A DNA stretch of 20,542 nt, taken from positions 1 to 20,542 of the forward strand of contig JBAYFS010000017.1 in assembly GCA_041667045.1 (NCBI GenBank), given 5' to 3'. The notes below the pieces were generated by a model. The model ran no database searches, was not told the origin of the DNA, and worked only from the letters and a program-made list of their open reading frames with translations. This document shows, one piece after another, positions 7,814-15,329 of the stretch. The DNA comes from JAQVSV01 sp041667045 (GTDB lineage Bacteria > Elusimicrobiota > Elusimicrobia > Elusimicrobiales > Elusimicrobiaceae). Numbering within the stretch: the stretch's first letter is position 1; each line of letters opens with the position of its first letter. A program made the position numbers and the translations under genes.

Positions 7814-9595
7814 CTACTCCTTTATGCCCTTACTTGATTTGAGCGTGACACCCAGTTTAAACTGCTCTTTCAGTAGTTCAGCCGGCGCGTCCTGGCCCGC
7901 TTTCCTGAGCTGAACAAGCCTGCCGGTTATTTCCCGGTATCGGCGCTGAATCCGCGCCTTTTTAATCATTTCCGCGCAGGCGGTTATTTCCCTCGCCGCG
8001 TCAAATACCTGCGGAATTTCCAGAACGGACAGCCCGTAAACCAATTGCGCCAGTTCCGGCTGGCGTTGCGCCAGTTCGGACGCGAGGCTGGACACGGCTG
8101 CGCCTTCATCCAGCAGAAGTTTGAGGCAGGCCAAAAGCTTCCACGCGTGCGCGGAGGAAAATTCGCTTTCCTCCAGATTATCCGCCAGGCGGATGTACTG
8201 CGGATACCGCAACAGATACCGCACAATATCCCGTTCCTCCGCCGGAGGTTCTGGGATTTTTTCAGCCGCGGGCGCTTCCGCCGGTTTAGCCTCAGCCTGA
8301 AAGCCGCCGGAGCGGGCCTGCTCGCGCACCCTGTTGGCGAAGGCCGTTTCCGTAACGCCCAGGCGTTCCGAGGTTTCGCGTATCCATTCCGCGCGCACAA
8401 TCTCGTCGGGCACGATCGCCACGGTTTCAGCCAGAATATCGGCGGCTTTCGCCTTGTCCTGCGCCGAAAGCGGCATTTTCATTTCCTTCAAAACCAAGCC
8501 GGTGTGAAAAGAAGCCACGTCAACGGCGGCACCGATAAGATTTTCCAAAGCCTGCGCGCCGTTTTCCTTCACATAATCGTCCGGGTCAACACCGCCCGGC
8601 AGCAAAGCTATCTTTGAATACAAGCCTGACGACGCCAGAATCTTGCCCGCGCGCAAAGCCGCGCGAATCCCGGCTTCGTCTCCGTCAAAAAGCACCACGA
8701 TTTCCGCCGCATAGCGTTTCAGCAGGGCCGAATGCCCCTCGCCAAAAGACGTGCCCAGCGGCGCGATTGTGTTTTCCACTCCGGCCTGATGGCAGGCGAT
8801 AACGTCCATATAGCCTTCCAGCAGCACCGCCCGGGAAGTTTTTCTTATCGCCTGGGCGGCCCGGTTAAGGCCGTACAATATCCTGCTTTTAACAAAAACC
8901 GCTGTTTCCGGAGAATTCAGATACTTGGGCTGGCCCTCATCGAGTATCCGCCCGCCGAAAGCCACGATATCGCCGCGGTGGTCTATTATCGGGAACATCA
9001 GCCGGCCCCGGAAATAATCCCGCGCGCCCTGCTGTGTTTCGGAAACCAGCCCGGCCTTCCGCAAAATCGCCGGACTGTAACCCGCTTTCGCCGCCGCGCT
9101 GACCAAGCCGGTCCCGCCCGCGGGCGAAAAACCCAGCATAAATTTTGAAACGGTTTCCGCGCTCAGGCCGCGTTTTACGATATAATCCCGCGCCCGCGCG
9201 CCCGCAGGGGTTTCAAGCGCTTTACTGTAATACCCCGCCGCGAACTCAAGCGCTTTTTTAATGTCTATGCGCTCTTTCTGCTCGGGCCCTAAAGCCCGGT
9301 TGTCGGGCCGCCACTCAAGACCGGCGCGCTTGGCCAGCCGTTCAGCGGCCTCATTGAATGGGAGGTTTTCGATTTTCATCAGAAACGCGAAAACATCACC
9401 GCCCGACTGGCAGCCGAAACAGTAAAACAAACCCTTATCCTGGTTAACGGTGAATGACGGGGTTTTTTCGTTATGGAAAGGACACCGGGCCTTATAAGTG
9501 CGTCCCGCTTTTTTAAGCGACGGCACATATTCCCGTATCAACTCCACAATATCCACGCGTTCGCGGATCGCTTCAATAAGTCCAGGTTCCGTCAT
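7814..9595 (-). CDS. dnaG: DNA primase
   Basis: This 593-residue protein synthesises RNA primers at the replication fork. The N-terminal zinc-binding domain has Cys38, His41, Cys59 and Cys62 (CPFHNEKTPSF then FYCFGCQSGGD). The RNA polymerase core follows, with the Toprim motifs EGYMDV (Glu260) and LFDGDEAG (Asp304, Asp306), which hold the catalytic metal ions. The C-terminal part, from about residue 440, is helical and should be the helicase-binding domain; it follows an Ala/Pro/Glu-rich linker (about 425-445). The length is usual for bacterial primases. The ATG at 9595 has no convincing Shine-Dalgarno sequence and lies 15 bases from a strong hairpin in the rpsU-dnaG gap. This suggests low or structure-controlled expression, in keeping with the low primase levels known from this operon in other bacteria. 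Confidence 0.98.
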   Translation of the reverse strand: MTEPGLIEAIRERVDIVELIREYVPSLKKAGRTYKARCPFHNEKTPSFTVNQDKGLFYCFGCQSGGDVFAFLMKIENLPFNEAAERLAKRAGLEWRPDNRALGPEQKERIDIKKALEFAAGYYSKALETPAGARARDYIVKRGLSAETVSKFMLGFSPAGGTGLVSAAAKAGYSPAILRKAGLVSETQQGARDYFRGRLMFPIIDHRGDIVAFGGRILDEGQPKYLNSPETAVFVKSRILYGLNRAAQAIRKTSRAVLLEGYMDVIACHQAGVENTIAPLGTSFGEGHSALLKRYAAEIVVLFDGDEAGIRAALRAGKILASSGLYSKIALLPGGVDPDDYVKENGAQALENLIGAAVDVASFHTGLVLKEMKMPLSAQDKAKAADILAETVAIVPDEIVRAEWIRETSERLGVTETAFANRVREQARSGGFQAEAKPAEAPAAEKIPEPPAEERDIVRYLLRYPQYIRLADNLEESEFSSAHAWKLLACLKLLLDEGAAVSSLASELAQRQPELAQLVYGLSVLEIPQVFDAAREITACAEMIKKARIQRRYREITGRLVQLRKAGQDAPAELLKEQFKLGVTLKSSKGIKE

Positions 9596-9610
9596 CGTTT
9601 ATGAAACAGC

Positions 9611-9639
9611 CGGACAGCCGCCCATAGAGCGGCTGTCCG
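9611..9639 (-). promoter_or_regulatory. Strong hairpin between rpsU and dnaG (possible attenuator or processing site)
   Basis: CGGACAGCCGC (9611-9621) and GCGGCTGTCCG (9629-9639) form a perfect 11-bp stem with a 7-base loop in the 63-base gap between rpsU and dnaG. On the transcribed minus strand it is followed by GCTGTTTCAT, not a U-run, so it is not a canonical terminator. In E. coli a partial terminator occupies the same place between rpsU and dnaG. A similar role in lowering downstream expression or protecting the rpsU mRNA end is inferred. Confidence 0.6.
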
Positions 9640-9658
9640 TTATATCCTTGGGCGCCGA

Positions 9659-9853
9659 TTAATAGCGGCGGCGTTTGGCCCGGCGCATTTTGCGCTGGGC
9701 TTCTTGTGATTTCAGTTTGCGCTTCACGCTGGGGGTTAAGTAGAATTCCCGGCGTTTTATTTCTTTAAGGATGCCGTTCTTCTCGCATTCCCGTTTGAAA
9801 CGTTTAAGCGCTTCTTCTAATGATTCGCCATCGCGAACTTTGATGAAAACCAC
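9659..9853 (-). CDS. rpsU: 30S ribosomal protein S21
   Basis: This 64-residue, very basic protein of the small ribosomal subunit has the family pattern VRDGESLEEALKRFKRECEKNGIL, REFY and an Arg/Lys-rich tail ending in RRAKRRRY. The length is normal. The start codon is GTG at 9853; the supporting ribosome binding site is AGGTGA (complement of 9861-9866) with a seven-base spacer, and there is no in-frame ATG nearby. It is the first gene of the rpsU-dnaG-rpoD operon. A weak promoter-like pair, CTGAAC (complement of 9906-9911) and TATATA (complement of 9885-9890) with a 15-base spacer, lies in the 59-base gap behind the HIT gene, so the operon may be transcribed both from here and by read-through. 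Confidence 0.95.
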   Translation of the reverse strand: MVFIKVRDGESLEEALKRFKRECEKNGILKEIKRREFYLTPSVKRKLKSQEAQRKMRRAKRRRY

Positions 9854-9912
9854 GGTTGAATCACCTGCCTTTTTGCTTTAAAGGTATATAGCACAAACAA
9901 AATCTGTTCAGC

Positions 9913-10251
9913 CTAGCCCGGAGGCCAGGCCATCCGCCGGCCCGAGAGCAGATGGTAATGCAGATGCTCCACGCTCTGGCCCGCGCCCCTGCCGTTATTG
10001 GCGACAAGGCGGTAATCTTTAAGCCCCTGCTCTTCCGCTATTTCTTTAGCTGCCAGCTGAATACGTCCCAGCAGTTCGACATCTTCCGGCCCCGCCGCGC
10101 TCAAACTGGCTATGTGTTTGACCGACACTATGAGAATATGGGTTGGCGCCTGAGGGTTTAAATCGCGGAACGCGATTATACCCTCTTTTTCATAAACCAT
10201 GCGGGCCTGTGTTTCCCCGCAGGCTATTTTGCAAAAGATACAGTTGGACAT
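9913..10251 (-). CDS. HIT-family (HINT-type) nucleotide-binding hydrolase
   Basis: This 112-residue protein has the histidine-triad signature His96-Leu-His98-Tyr-His100-Leu-Leu near its C-terminus; by family knowledge the middle His is the nucleophile. It also has the N-terminal CIFCKIACGE pattern, where Cys4 and Cys7 can help bind zinc, and the conserved stretches FRDLNPQAPTHILIV and LVANNGRGAGQSVEHLH. These place it in the HINT branch, which hydrolyses purine nucleoside phosphoramidates and acyl- or aminoacyl-adenylates in the cytoplasm. It starts 32 bases downstream of the GAF kinase stop and reads towards rpsU. Upstream of the ATG there is only a weak AGG and an AT-rich TAAAAT-like stretch. 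Cellular substrates of HINT proteins are generally unclear, so no pathway is claimed. Confidence 0.93.
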   Translation of the reverse strand: MSNCIFCKIACGETQARMVYEKEGIIAFRDLNPQAPTHILIVSVKHIASLSAAGPEDVELLGRIQLAAKEIAEEQGLKDYRLVANNGRGAGQSVEHLHYHLLSGRRMAWPPG

Positions 10252-10283
10252 TGCCTATATTTTAGCCCTTTTGGAGCGTTTTA

Positions 10284-11891
10284 TCAAGCCACGGGCCTCG
10301 GATTAAAAAGAATTTTAAATTCGGAGCCTTTTCCGGCGGCGCTTGCCACTTCAATTTTCGCGCCGTGCGCGTCGGCTATTTTTTTAACAAAAGCCAGGCC
10401 AAGCCCCCAGCCTTCCACCTGACCCGAAAAACAGCTTTCAACCTGATAAAATTTATTGAAAATCTTGCCCGTCTCCTCCGGGGGTACGCCAGCGCCGTTG
10501 TCTTTAACGGAAACATGGGGTAACCCGCCGTTTTTCAGCACGGCAATATCCACATTTTTTACCAGCGAGGAGTTGAATTTCAGGGCATTGGCGATAAGTT
10601 CCGCAACAGCTTTTTTCACAAGAGACTGGTCGCCCGGTATTGTGCAGGCCGGCATAGTATGCACATTAATTATTATCTTGCCGTCGCAGGAGGAGGACTG
10701 GCAGGAACCGTCCTGCGTGTAGATGTTCACGCGGCAATCATCATAAAGCGAAGCAACATCCCGGGCCGCGGCGCACACCGTGTCCGACAGGTCAAAATCC
10801 TTGCGCTCGACATTTTCCGGGGATAAACTTTCCACCGCCGTAAAATTCACCAGTTGTTCGATAAGGGAACCCAGCCGCCTGCTCTGCCGCGTTATGGTGG
10901 CGATGGATTTTACCGTTTCGGCGTCTCCGGAACACTGTTCCGCCAGAACTTCCACATACCCGTTTATCACCATAAGCGGAGTGCGCAGTTTATGCGAGAT
11001 AAGCGACAGGAAATCGCGCGAGAGCAATTCCTCCTTCCGCCGTTCGGTGACATCCCGGAACAGCCAGAGCCAGCCTTCGCGGGTGCGGACCCCGTGCCCG
11101 TCGTCCCGCATAAGGGGAACCACGCTGCCTTCAAGATAAAGTTTTTTCGGTTCGTTCCGCTCGCACTCGAAATCAGTAGCGCCCGCGTCAGACGACAAAA
11201 GTTCTTCCAGAGACGGTTTAACCGTCATGCCTTTAAGCATTTCGGCAATGTCCGCGCCGGTTCCGCCCGTGAAACTTTTCGCGGTTTCATTGGCCATTTT
11301 CACACGGCGGTTTTCATCGGTAAGAACAACGCCTTCCCGCATACGCGTGAAAACAAGATTTAAAAGGCGTTTTTCCTCTTTAACGGAAGAAAACAGCCGC
11401 GCGTTCTCTATCGCTATGGCGGCCTGGGCGGCGAACGCCTCGAAATTGCGCAAATCCCTCTCGTCAAACGGCCCATCAATGCGGTTTAACGCCTGCACGA
11501 CACCGATAACGTTGCCCTTCACTATCATCGGGCAGGCTATCACGGTTTTAGTGGTGAACCCGCTTTTCTGGTCTATCGCTTTATGGTGCGAAGCGTCCAG
11601 GTCCACATCGTTCACTATTACGGAGCGGGCCTCGGAAACCGCGCGTCCCGCTATGCCCTGTCCGGGTTTAAGGCGGATTTTCTGGATTTCAGGGTCAAGG
11701 CCCAATGCAACGTCGAAATACAATTCCCCGGTATTGGGATCAATAAGATAAAGAGAAGCGCGCTCAGCCCCGACAACCCGCGCGGCGAGCTTCATAATGT
11801 AATTCAGCAAATCGTCCAGCTCAAGTTTTGATGACAGCAGCCTGCTTACCGTCACCAGCATTTCCAGGCTGGAATTATCGTCTCTCTGCAT
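10284..11891 (-). CDS. Soluble GAF-PAS sensor histidine kinase
   Basis: This 535-residue protein has no signal peptide or membrane segment, so it should sense a cytoplasmic signal. A GAF domain (about 21-165; ERASLYLID, LKPGQGIAGRAV, CPMIVKGNVIGVVQALNR) is followed by a PAS-like region (about 175-285). HisKA has His300 in ISHKLRTPLMVI. The HATPase has the N-box ELIANALKFN (Asn435), the G1 box DNGAGVP (Asp464) and the G2 box GWGLGL. There is no receiver domain and no response regulator next to it; the partner must lie elsewhere unless it is the receiver encoded at 4759. The stretch between HisKA and the N-box holds four cysteines (386, 397, 402, 416), unusual for this place. The ATG is two bases after the stop codon of the outer-membrane protein gene, so the two are probably translationally coupled. 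Confidence 0.93.
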   Translation of the reverse strand: MQRDDNSSLEMLVTVSRLLSSKLELDDLLNYIMKLAARVVGAERASLYLIDPNTGELYFDVALGLDPEIQKIRLKPGQGIAGRAVSEARSVIVNDVDLDASHHKAIDQKSGFTTKTVIACPMIVKGNVIGVVQALNRIDGPFDERDLRNFEAFAAQAAIAIENARLFSSVKEEKRLLNLVFTRMREGVVLTDENRRVKMANETAKSFTGGTGADIAEMLKGMTVKPSLEELLSSDAGATDFECERNEPKKLYLEGSVVPLMRDDGHGVRTREGWLWLFRDVTERRKEELLSRDFLSLISHKLRTPLMVINGYVEVLAEQCSGDAETVKSIATITRQSRRLGSLIEQLVNFTAVESLSPENVERKDFDLSDTVCAAARDVASLYDDCRVNIYTQDGSCQSSSCDGKIIINVHTMPACTIPGDQSLVKKAVAELIANALKFNSSLVKNVDIAVLKNGGLPHVSVKDNGAGVPPEETGKIFNKFYQVESCFSGQVEGWGLGLAFVKKIADAHGAKIEVASAAGKGSEFKILFNPRPVA

Positions 11892-11893
11892 TA

Positions 11894-12754
11894 TCAGAAC
11901 CCGAACTTCACCAGTACTTTGTAGTAATTTCTTATCGAGTAGCTTCCCTGCGCGATCCAGTTATAATCAAAATTGAAAAAGGCATTGTCCATTATCTTGA
12001 TGCGCATTCCGGCGCCCAAACTGTTTATCGCGGGTACGTCTGTAACGAACGTCACATAATTATACCCTAAATACATGGCGGCGCTTTTCGTGTCGTCCTG
12101 AAACCGCGTGAATTGCAAACCGGCGGACCATTGGGGAAAATCAAGAGTCGCCGCCATAATGCCCAGGTCAGCGAGCTCGCTTTGATCCATACTGATATCA
12201 GTGAAAGTGTTGCCGTGCACACGGCTGAAATACTGAAAAGCCGCCCCTTTCAGCAAAAAGTTGAACTGCCCGAAGTAATCCTGATTATAATCCAAGGTGT
12301 AGCACAATTCGGGGATACTGGTGCCGTAGCTGTTGTCCTTGGTTATCTGAAACGCCGAGCCGACGCCCAGTGCGAAACTCGACGAAAATTCCGCGCCCGG
12401 TTTGCCGTAAAGACTGAAAATGGTTTTATTGACGAATCCGGCCGCCGTATTATCCACGCTTTTGGTTCCGGGATAGAAAAACAGGCGGAAAAAATTTAGA
12501 CTATTATCCATAGTGACGTACCACGGCATCCGCACCGTGTACACGACATCGGAAAACTTCGGCGCTTTATATGTAGCCAGTTCCACACCCAGAATAGAAT
12601 TGGGATCGGCAATGCCGTAACCTGCCAGACGGGTAGCCTTATAGCCTCCGTCTCCTATTGTGGCGTCGCCCTCCACCCAAAAAGCCGACACCGGCGCCGC
12701 GAAAGCGCACATGGCTAAAACTGCCATGATTTTTCTGCAAAATCTCATCTTCAT
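11894..12754 (-). CDS. Predicted outer-membrane beta-barrel protein
   Basis: From the ATG at 12754 the protein has 286 residues. A typical signal peptide (MKMRFCRKIMAVLAMCAFAAPVSA) has likely cleavage before FWVEGD. The mature part is rich in alternating hydrophobic/polar strands and aromatic residues and ends in KVLVKFGF, the C-terminal Phe expected for barrel assembly by the Bam machinery. I do not recognise the family. The ribosome binding site AGGAG (complement of 12767-12771) lies 12 bases from this ATG and 9 bases from an in-frame GTG at 12757. An in-frame TTG at 12766 touches the AGGAG and is unlikely to be used. The gene is divergent from the repeat-protein gene and overlaps nothing. 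Its downstream neighbour, two bases away, is a histidine kinase, so it heads a probable barrel-kinase-HIT operon. Pore or sensory function is unknown. Confidence 0.75.
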   Translation of the reverse strand: MKMRFCRKIMAVLAMCAFAAPVSAFWVEGDATIGDGGYKATRLAGYGIADPNSILGVELATYKAPKFSDVVYTVRMPWYVTMDNSLNFFRLFFYPGTKSVDNTAAGFVNKTIFSLYGKPGAEFSSSFALGVGSAFQITKDNSYGTSIPELCYTLDYNQDYFGQFNFLLKGAAFQYFSRVHGNTFTDISMDQSELADLGIMAATLDFPQWSAGLQFTRFQDDTKSAAMYLGYNYVTFVTDVPAINSLGAGMRIKIMDNAFFNFDYNWIAQGSYSIRNYYKVLVKFGF

Positions 12755-12789
12755 CACGTTCCGCAACTCCTAATCAATAAGAGGTAACT

Positions 12790-12817
12790 ATGATAAGTAT
12801 ATATATTTAAGAAACAA
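12790..12817 (-). promoter_or_regulatory. Candidate promoter of the outer-membrane protein operon
   Basis: On the minus strand TTGTTT (complement of 12812-12817) and TATCAT (complement of 12790-12795) are separated by 16 bases inside an AT-rich divergent region. Transcription would start near 12783, ahead of the AGGAG ribosome binding site at 12767-12771. The hexamers are imperfect, and other AT-rich choices exist here. Confidence 0.3.
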
Positions 12818-12849
12818 AAGGAATATCTTTTTTATAACCAGCGGTCTTT

Positions 12850-12858
12850 TGATATAAT
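12850..12858 (+). promoter_or_regulatory. Extended -10 promoter placed at the start codon of the repeat-protein gene
   Basis: TGATATAAT is an exact extended -10 motif (TGnTATAAT). Only six bases separate it from the ATG at 12865, so the usual start point seven bases downstream of the hexamer would fall on the A of the ATG. The GGGAG at 12859-12863 is one base from the ATG and too close to serve as a ribosome binding site. No good -35 is visible. Confidence 0.5.
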
Positions 12859-12864
12859 GGGAGC

Positions 12865-13527
12865 ATGAAAATACGATATTTTTTATCCTTATTGTTACTT
12901 TGCGCGGCGGTAGCCGCTCAGGAAAACATACTGCCGCAGGAAAACACTCAGGTTGTCGCGGCTGACGCCGGAGGCAACAGTTACACCGTGACAGGACGTT
13001 ACAACAACTATAACACCTTCCTTCACATAACGAAAATGGACCTTAACGGATACCTGATGTGGGATACGGATTACAACAACGGCAGCAACCAGGTCCCCGT
13101 AAGCGCCGCGGCCGGAAACGACGCTCTCGTTATCCTGGCCCTGCAAAAAATGAACGGGTACAAAACCTTCGCCCTGATCTCTTACAGTTTCAACAACTAC
13201 CTGCTGTGGAACCGGCTTTACGACGACGGGATGAACAACATTCCCGTGAGCATGGCGATAGACAAAGACGGCGCCATTTACGTCTGCGGCCAGGTCCGCA
13301 CGGGCAACCAGTACCGCGCGAAATTATGGAAATACGCTTCCAACGGCGCGTATATCTGGTCCGCCACCTACGACGGAGTCGGAAACAGCTACGCGCAGCA
13401 GCTGCAAATGCTGTTCAACGGCAATGTGGCTTTGGGCGTGCAGGTCTTCACCGGAACGACCGGCGCGGGCCAGTACCAGCAGGTAATGGTAATGTACGAC
13501 ACCAACGGCTCAAGGCTTTACCAATGA
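12865..13527 (+). CDS. Secreted protein with about three 50-residue propeller-like repeats
   Basis: This 220-residue protein of unknown function starts with a signal peptide (MKIRYFLSLLLLCAAVAA, cleavage before QEN). The mature part contains three tandem units of about 49-53 residues, beginning near GYLMWDTDYNNG, NYLLWNRLYDDG and GAYIWSATYDGVG. A partial unit precedes them and GSRLYQ begins another. Each unit has a Tyr/Ile-x-Trp motif, an Asp/Asn-Gly turn, a middle strand such as AIYVCGQV and a closing strand ending in Asn-Gly. This resembles blades of beta-propeller proteins, but there are too few for a closed ring in one chain. It may be a fragment, or may assemble as an oligomer. The stop codon overlaps an alternative start of the binding-protein gene (ATGA), so the two form an operon. 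Confidence 0.75.
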   Translation: MKIRYFLSLLLLCAAVAAQENILPQENTQVVAADAGGNSYTVTGRYNNYNTFLHITKMDLNGYLMWDTDYNNGSNQVPVSAAAGNDALVILALQKMNGYKTFALISYSFNNYLLWNRLYDDGMNNIPVSMAIDKDGAIYVCGQVRTGNQYRAKLWKYASNGAYIWSATYDGVGNSYAQQLQMLFNGNVALGVQVFTGTTGAGQYQQVMVMYDTNGSRLYQ

Positions 13528-13535
13528 GGCGGCTT

Positions 13536-15293
13536 ATGAAAAAAACATTCTCTCTTAAAAGCATCCTGGCCCCGGCATTTTTATGCCTCTGCCTAGCTCC
13601 GCTGTCCGCGGCGGGCGCTTTCGTTACCGCTTTGCCCGGCAAGCCCTACACGCTGGACCCCGCCGGCATGTATGACCGCTACAGCGTTATGGCCGCCGTC
13701 AACGTTTACGAACCGCTGGTCGCGTTCGGGACGGCTTCCTATCACTCTGATTTCCAGCCCATGCTGAGCACGGAAGTGCCGACAAAGGAAAACGGCCTTC
13801 TTTCAGAAGACGGAAGAACCTACACTTTCCCGATACGCAAAGGAATCAAATTCCATGACGGCACCGAACTTACCGCCGAAGACGTGCGTTATTCCCTCAT
13901 CCGGCTCATGCTGGCGGACAGGATTGAAGGGCCGTCCGTGCTTTTCCTCAAACCCATTATGGGCGTGAACTCGACGCGCGACGGCAAAGGCAATATCTCG
14001 ATCAGCTTTGCCGATGCGGAAAAAGCGGTAAGGGCGGAAGGAAACAATGTCATCGTCACTTTAAAACGGCCTTACTCCCCCTTTCTTTCGCTTCTGGCGG
14101 CATGGCCGTTCACGGTCTCCAAAGCCTGGTGCGCCGCCAACGGCGAATGGGACGGCACCGAAGCGACCTGGAAAAAATACAATAACCGGCCCAGAGAAAA
14201 CTCCTATCTGCGCGACCACGCAAACGGAACCGGTCCCTTTAAACTGGAAAGCGTTGCCCCCCAAACGGGCCGCATGGTTTTAGCCAGAAACGAGAACTAC
14301 TGGCGCGAACCGGCAAAGCTTGAGCGGCTGGTGTTCATGACGGAGCCCTCCGAATTCACAAGGCAGGCGCTGATTGAAACGGGCGACGCCGATTACGCGG
14401 AATTCGACCGCACCAGCCTCAAAGACCTGGAAAAAGTGAACGGCGTGACAATTATTGACGGCATAAAAAACCATTCAACCGGCGATTTCATCGCCTTCAC
14501 TTTTAAGATTGATACCGCTTCAAATCCCATGACCGGCAGCGGAAAACTTGACGGCAAAGGAATCCCTTCGGGCTTTTTCTCCAGCCAAGACGTCCGCAAA
14601 GGGTTCGCCTATGCGTTTGACTATGAAAAGTTTTTCAGGGAAGTCCTCATGGCAAAAGGCGTTCGGATGACAACGCCCGTGGCGCGCGCCGCCGCCCCAA
14701 AGGACGCGCCGTTCACCTACAATCCAGCAAAAGCCGAGGAACTTCTCAAAAAAGCTTTCGGCGGGAAAGTATGGAAAAACGGTTTTAAATTGGAAGCGCA
14801 GTACAACCTTGCCGATCCGCAGGCTCACGCCATCATCGCAATACTGGCTGAAAGCCTGAAAAAACTAAACCCGAAGTTTGACTTGCGCGCCCGCCCGGCA
14901 ACCTATTCCGACCTGAAGCTGGGCATACGCGGCAAGCGCACACCCATGTACATCAAGCGCTTTGAGCCGGACTATCCGGCCTATTACAATTACGCCTCGT
15001 CGCTCATGCACAGCGACGGGCTTATCGCCAAAGGCGAACTTTACTCCAACCCCAAAGCCGACAAGGCCTGCGAAAACATCCTTTATTACAAGGGCAGTGC
15101 GGAACGGGAAAAATTCCTGGGCGAACTGGACAAAATCTATGCGCAGGACGCGCCCTTCATTCTCCTGTTCTCGCCGGAGGATTTCAAGGTTTTCCGTTCG
15201 GGCATTACCGGAATGGACGACAATTCCGGCATATACGCGATACACAACTTCGTGAATTACTATAAGGTAAAAGAACCGGCAAGCCAGAATTAA
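13536..15293 (+). CDS. ABC transporter family-5 extracellular solute-binding protein (OppA/DppA-like)
   Basis: This 585-residue exported protein has a signal peptide (about residues 1-28, ending APLSAAGA). Family features include VNVYEPLV near the N-terminus, the signature-like stretch TFPIRKGIKFHDGTELTAEDVRYSLIRL, GTGPFKLESV, the lobe-II segment SSQDVRKGFAYAFDYEKF and the C-terminal APFILLFSPEDFKVFRSGITG. Such proteins deliver oligopeptides or related solutes to an ABC permease. No permease or ATPase gene is nearby, so it is an orphan or serves a transporter encoded elsewhere; the ligand cannot be read from sequence. The chosen ATG has GAGG (13526-13529) six bases upstream. An in-frame ATG at 13524 forms an ATGA overlap with the preceding stop and is a real alternative. 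An open frame extends back to about 13059 but overlaps the repeat-protein gene and precedes the signal peptide. Confidence 0.9.
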   Translation: MKKTFSLKSILAPAFLCLCLAPLSAAGAFVTALPGKPYTLDPAGMYDRYSVMAAVNVYEPLVAFGTASYHSDFQPMLSTEVPTKENGLLSEDGRTYTFPIRKGIKFHDGTELTAEDVRYSLIRLMLADRIEGPSVLFLKPIMGVNSTRDGKGNISISFADAEKAVRAEGNNVIVTLKRPYSPFLSLLAAWPFTVSKAWCAANGEWDGTEATWKKYNNRPRENSYLRDHANGTGPFKLESVAPQTGRMVLARNENYWREPAKLERLVFMTEPSEFTRQALIETGDADYAEFDRTSLKDLEKVNGVTIIDGIKNHSTGDFIAFTFKIDTASNPMTGSGKLDGKGIPSGFFSSQDVRKGFAYAFDYEKFFREVLMAKGVRMTTPVARAAAPKDAPFTYNPAKAEELLKKAFGGKVWKNGFKLEAQYNLADPQAHAIIAILAESLKKLNPKFDLRARPATYSDLKLGIRGKRTPMYIKRFEPDYPAYYNYASSLMHSDGLIAKGELYSNPKADKACENILYYKGSAEREKFLGELDKIYAQDAPFILLFSPEDFKVFRSGITGMDDNSGIYAIHNFVNYYKVKEPASQN

Positions 15294-15297
15294 TTTA

Positions 15298-15325
15298 AAA
15301 AAGCCCGCCGGAAGGCGGGCTTTTT
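15298..15325 (+). terminator. Bidirectional terminator between the binding-protein and NamZ-like genes
   Basis: AAAAAGCCCGCC (15298-15309) pairs perfectly with GGCGGGCTTTTT (15314-15325) around the loop GGAA. It lies in the 36-base gap between two convergent stop codons and has an A-run on one side and a T-run on the other, so it can end transcripts from both. Confidence 0.92.
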
Positions 15326-15329
15326 GTTT

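Noticed and set aside
12755..12766. TTG at 12766 as the start of the outer-membrane protein
   Set aside because: The TTG directly touches the AGGAG ribosome binding site, leaving no spacer; the ATG at 12754 or GTG at 12757 fits better and gives a standard signal peptide.
13059..13535. Upstream extension of the binding-protein frame
   Set aside because: It overlaps the repeat-protein gene, is Arg/Gln-rich low-complexity sequence, and would bury the signal peptide in the middle of the protein.
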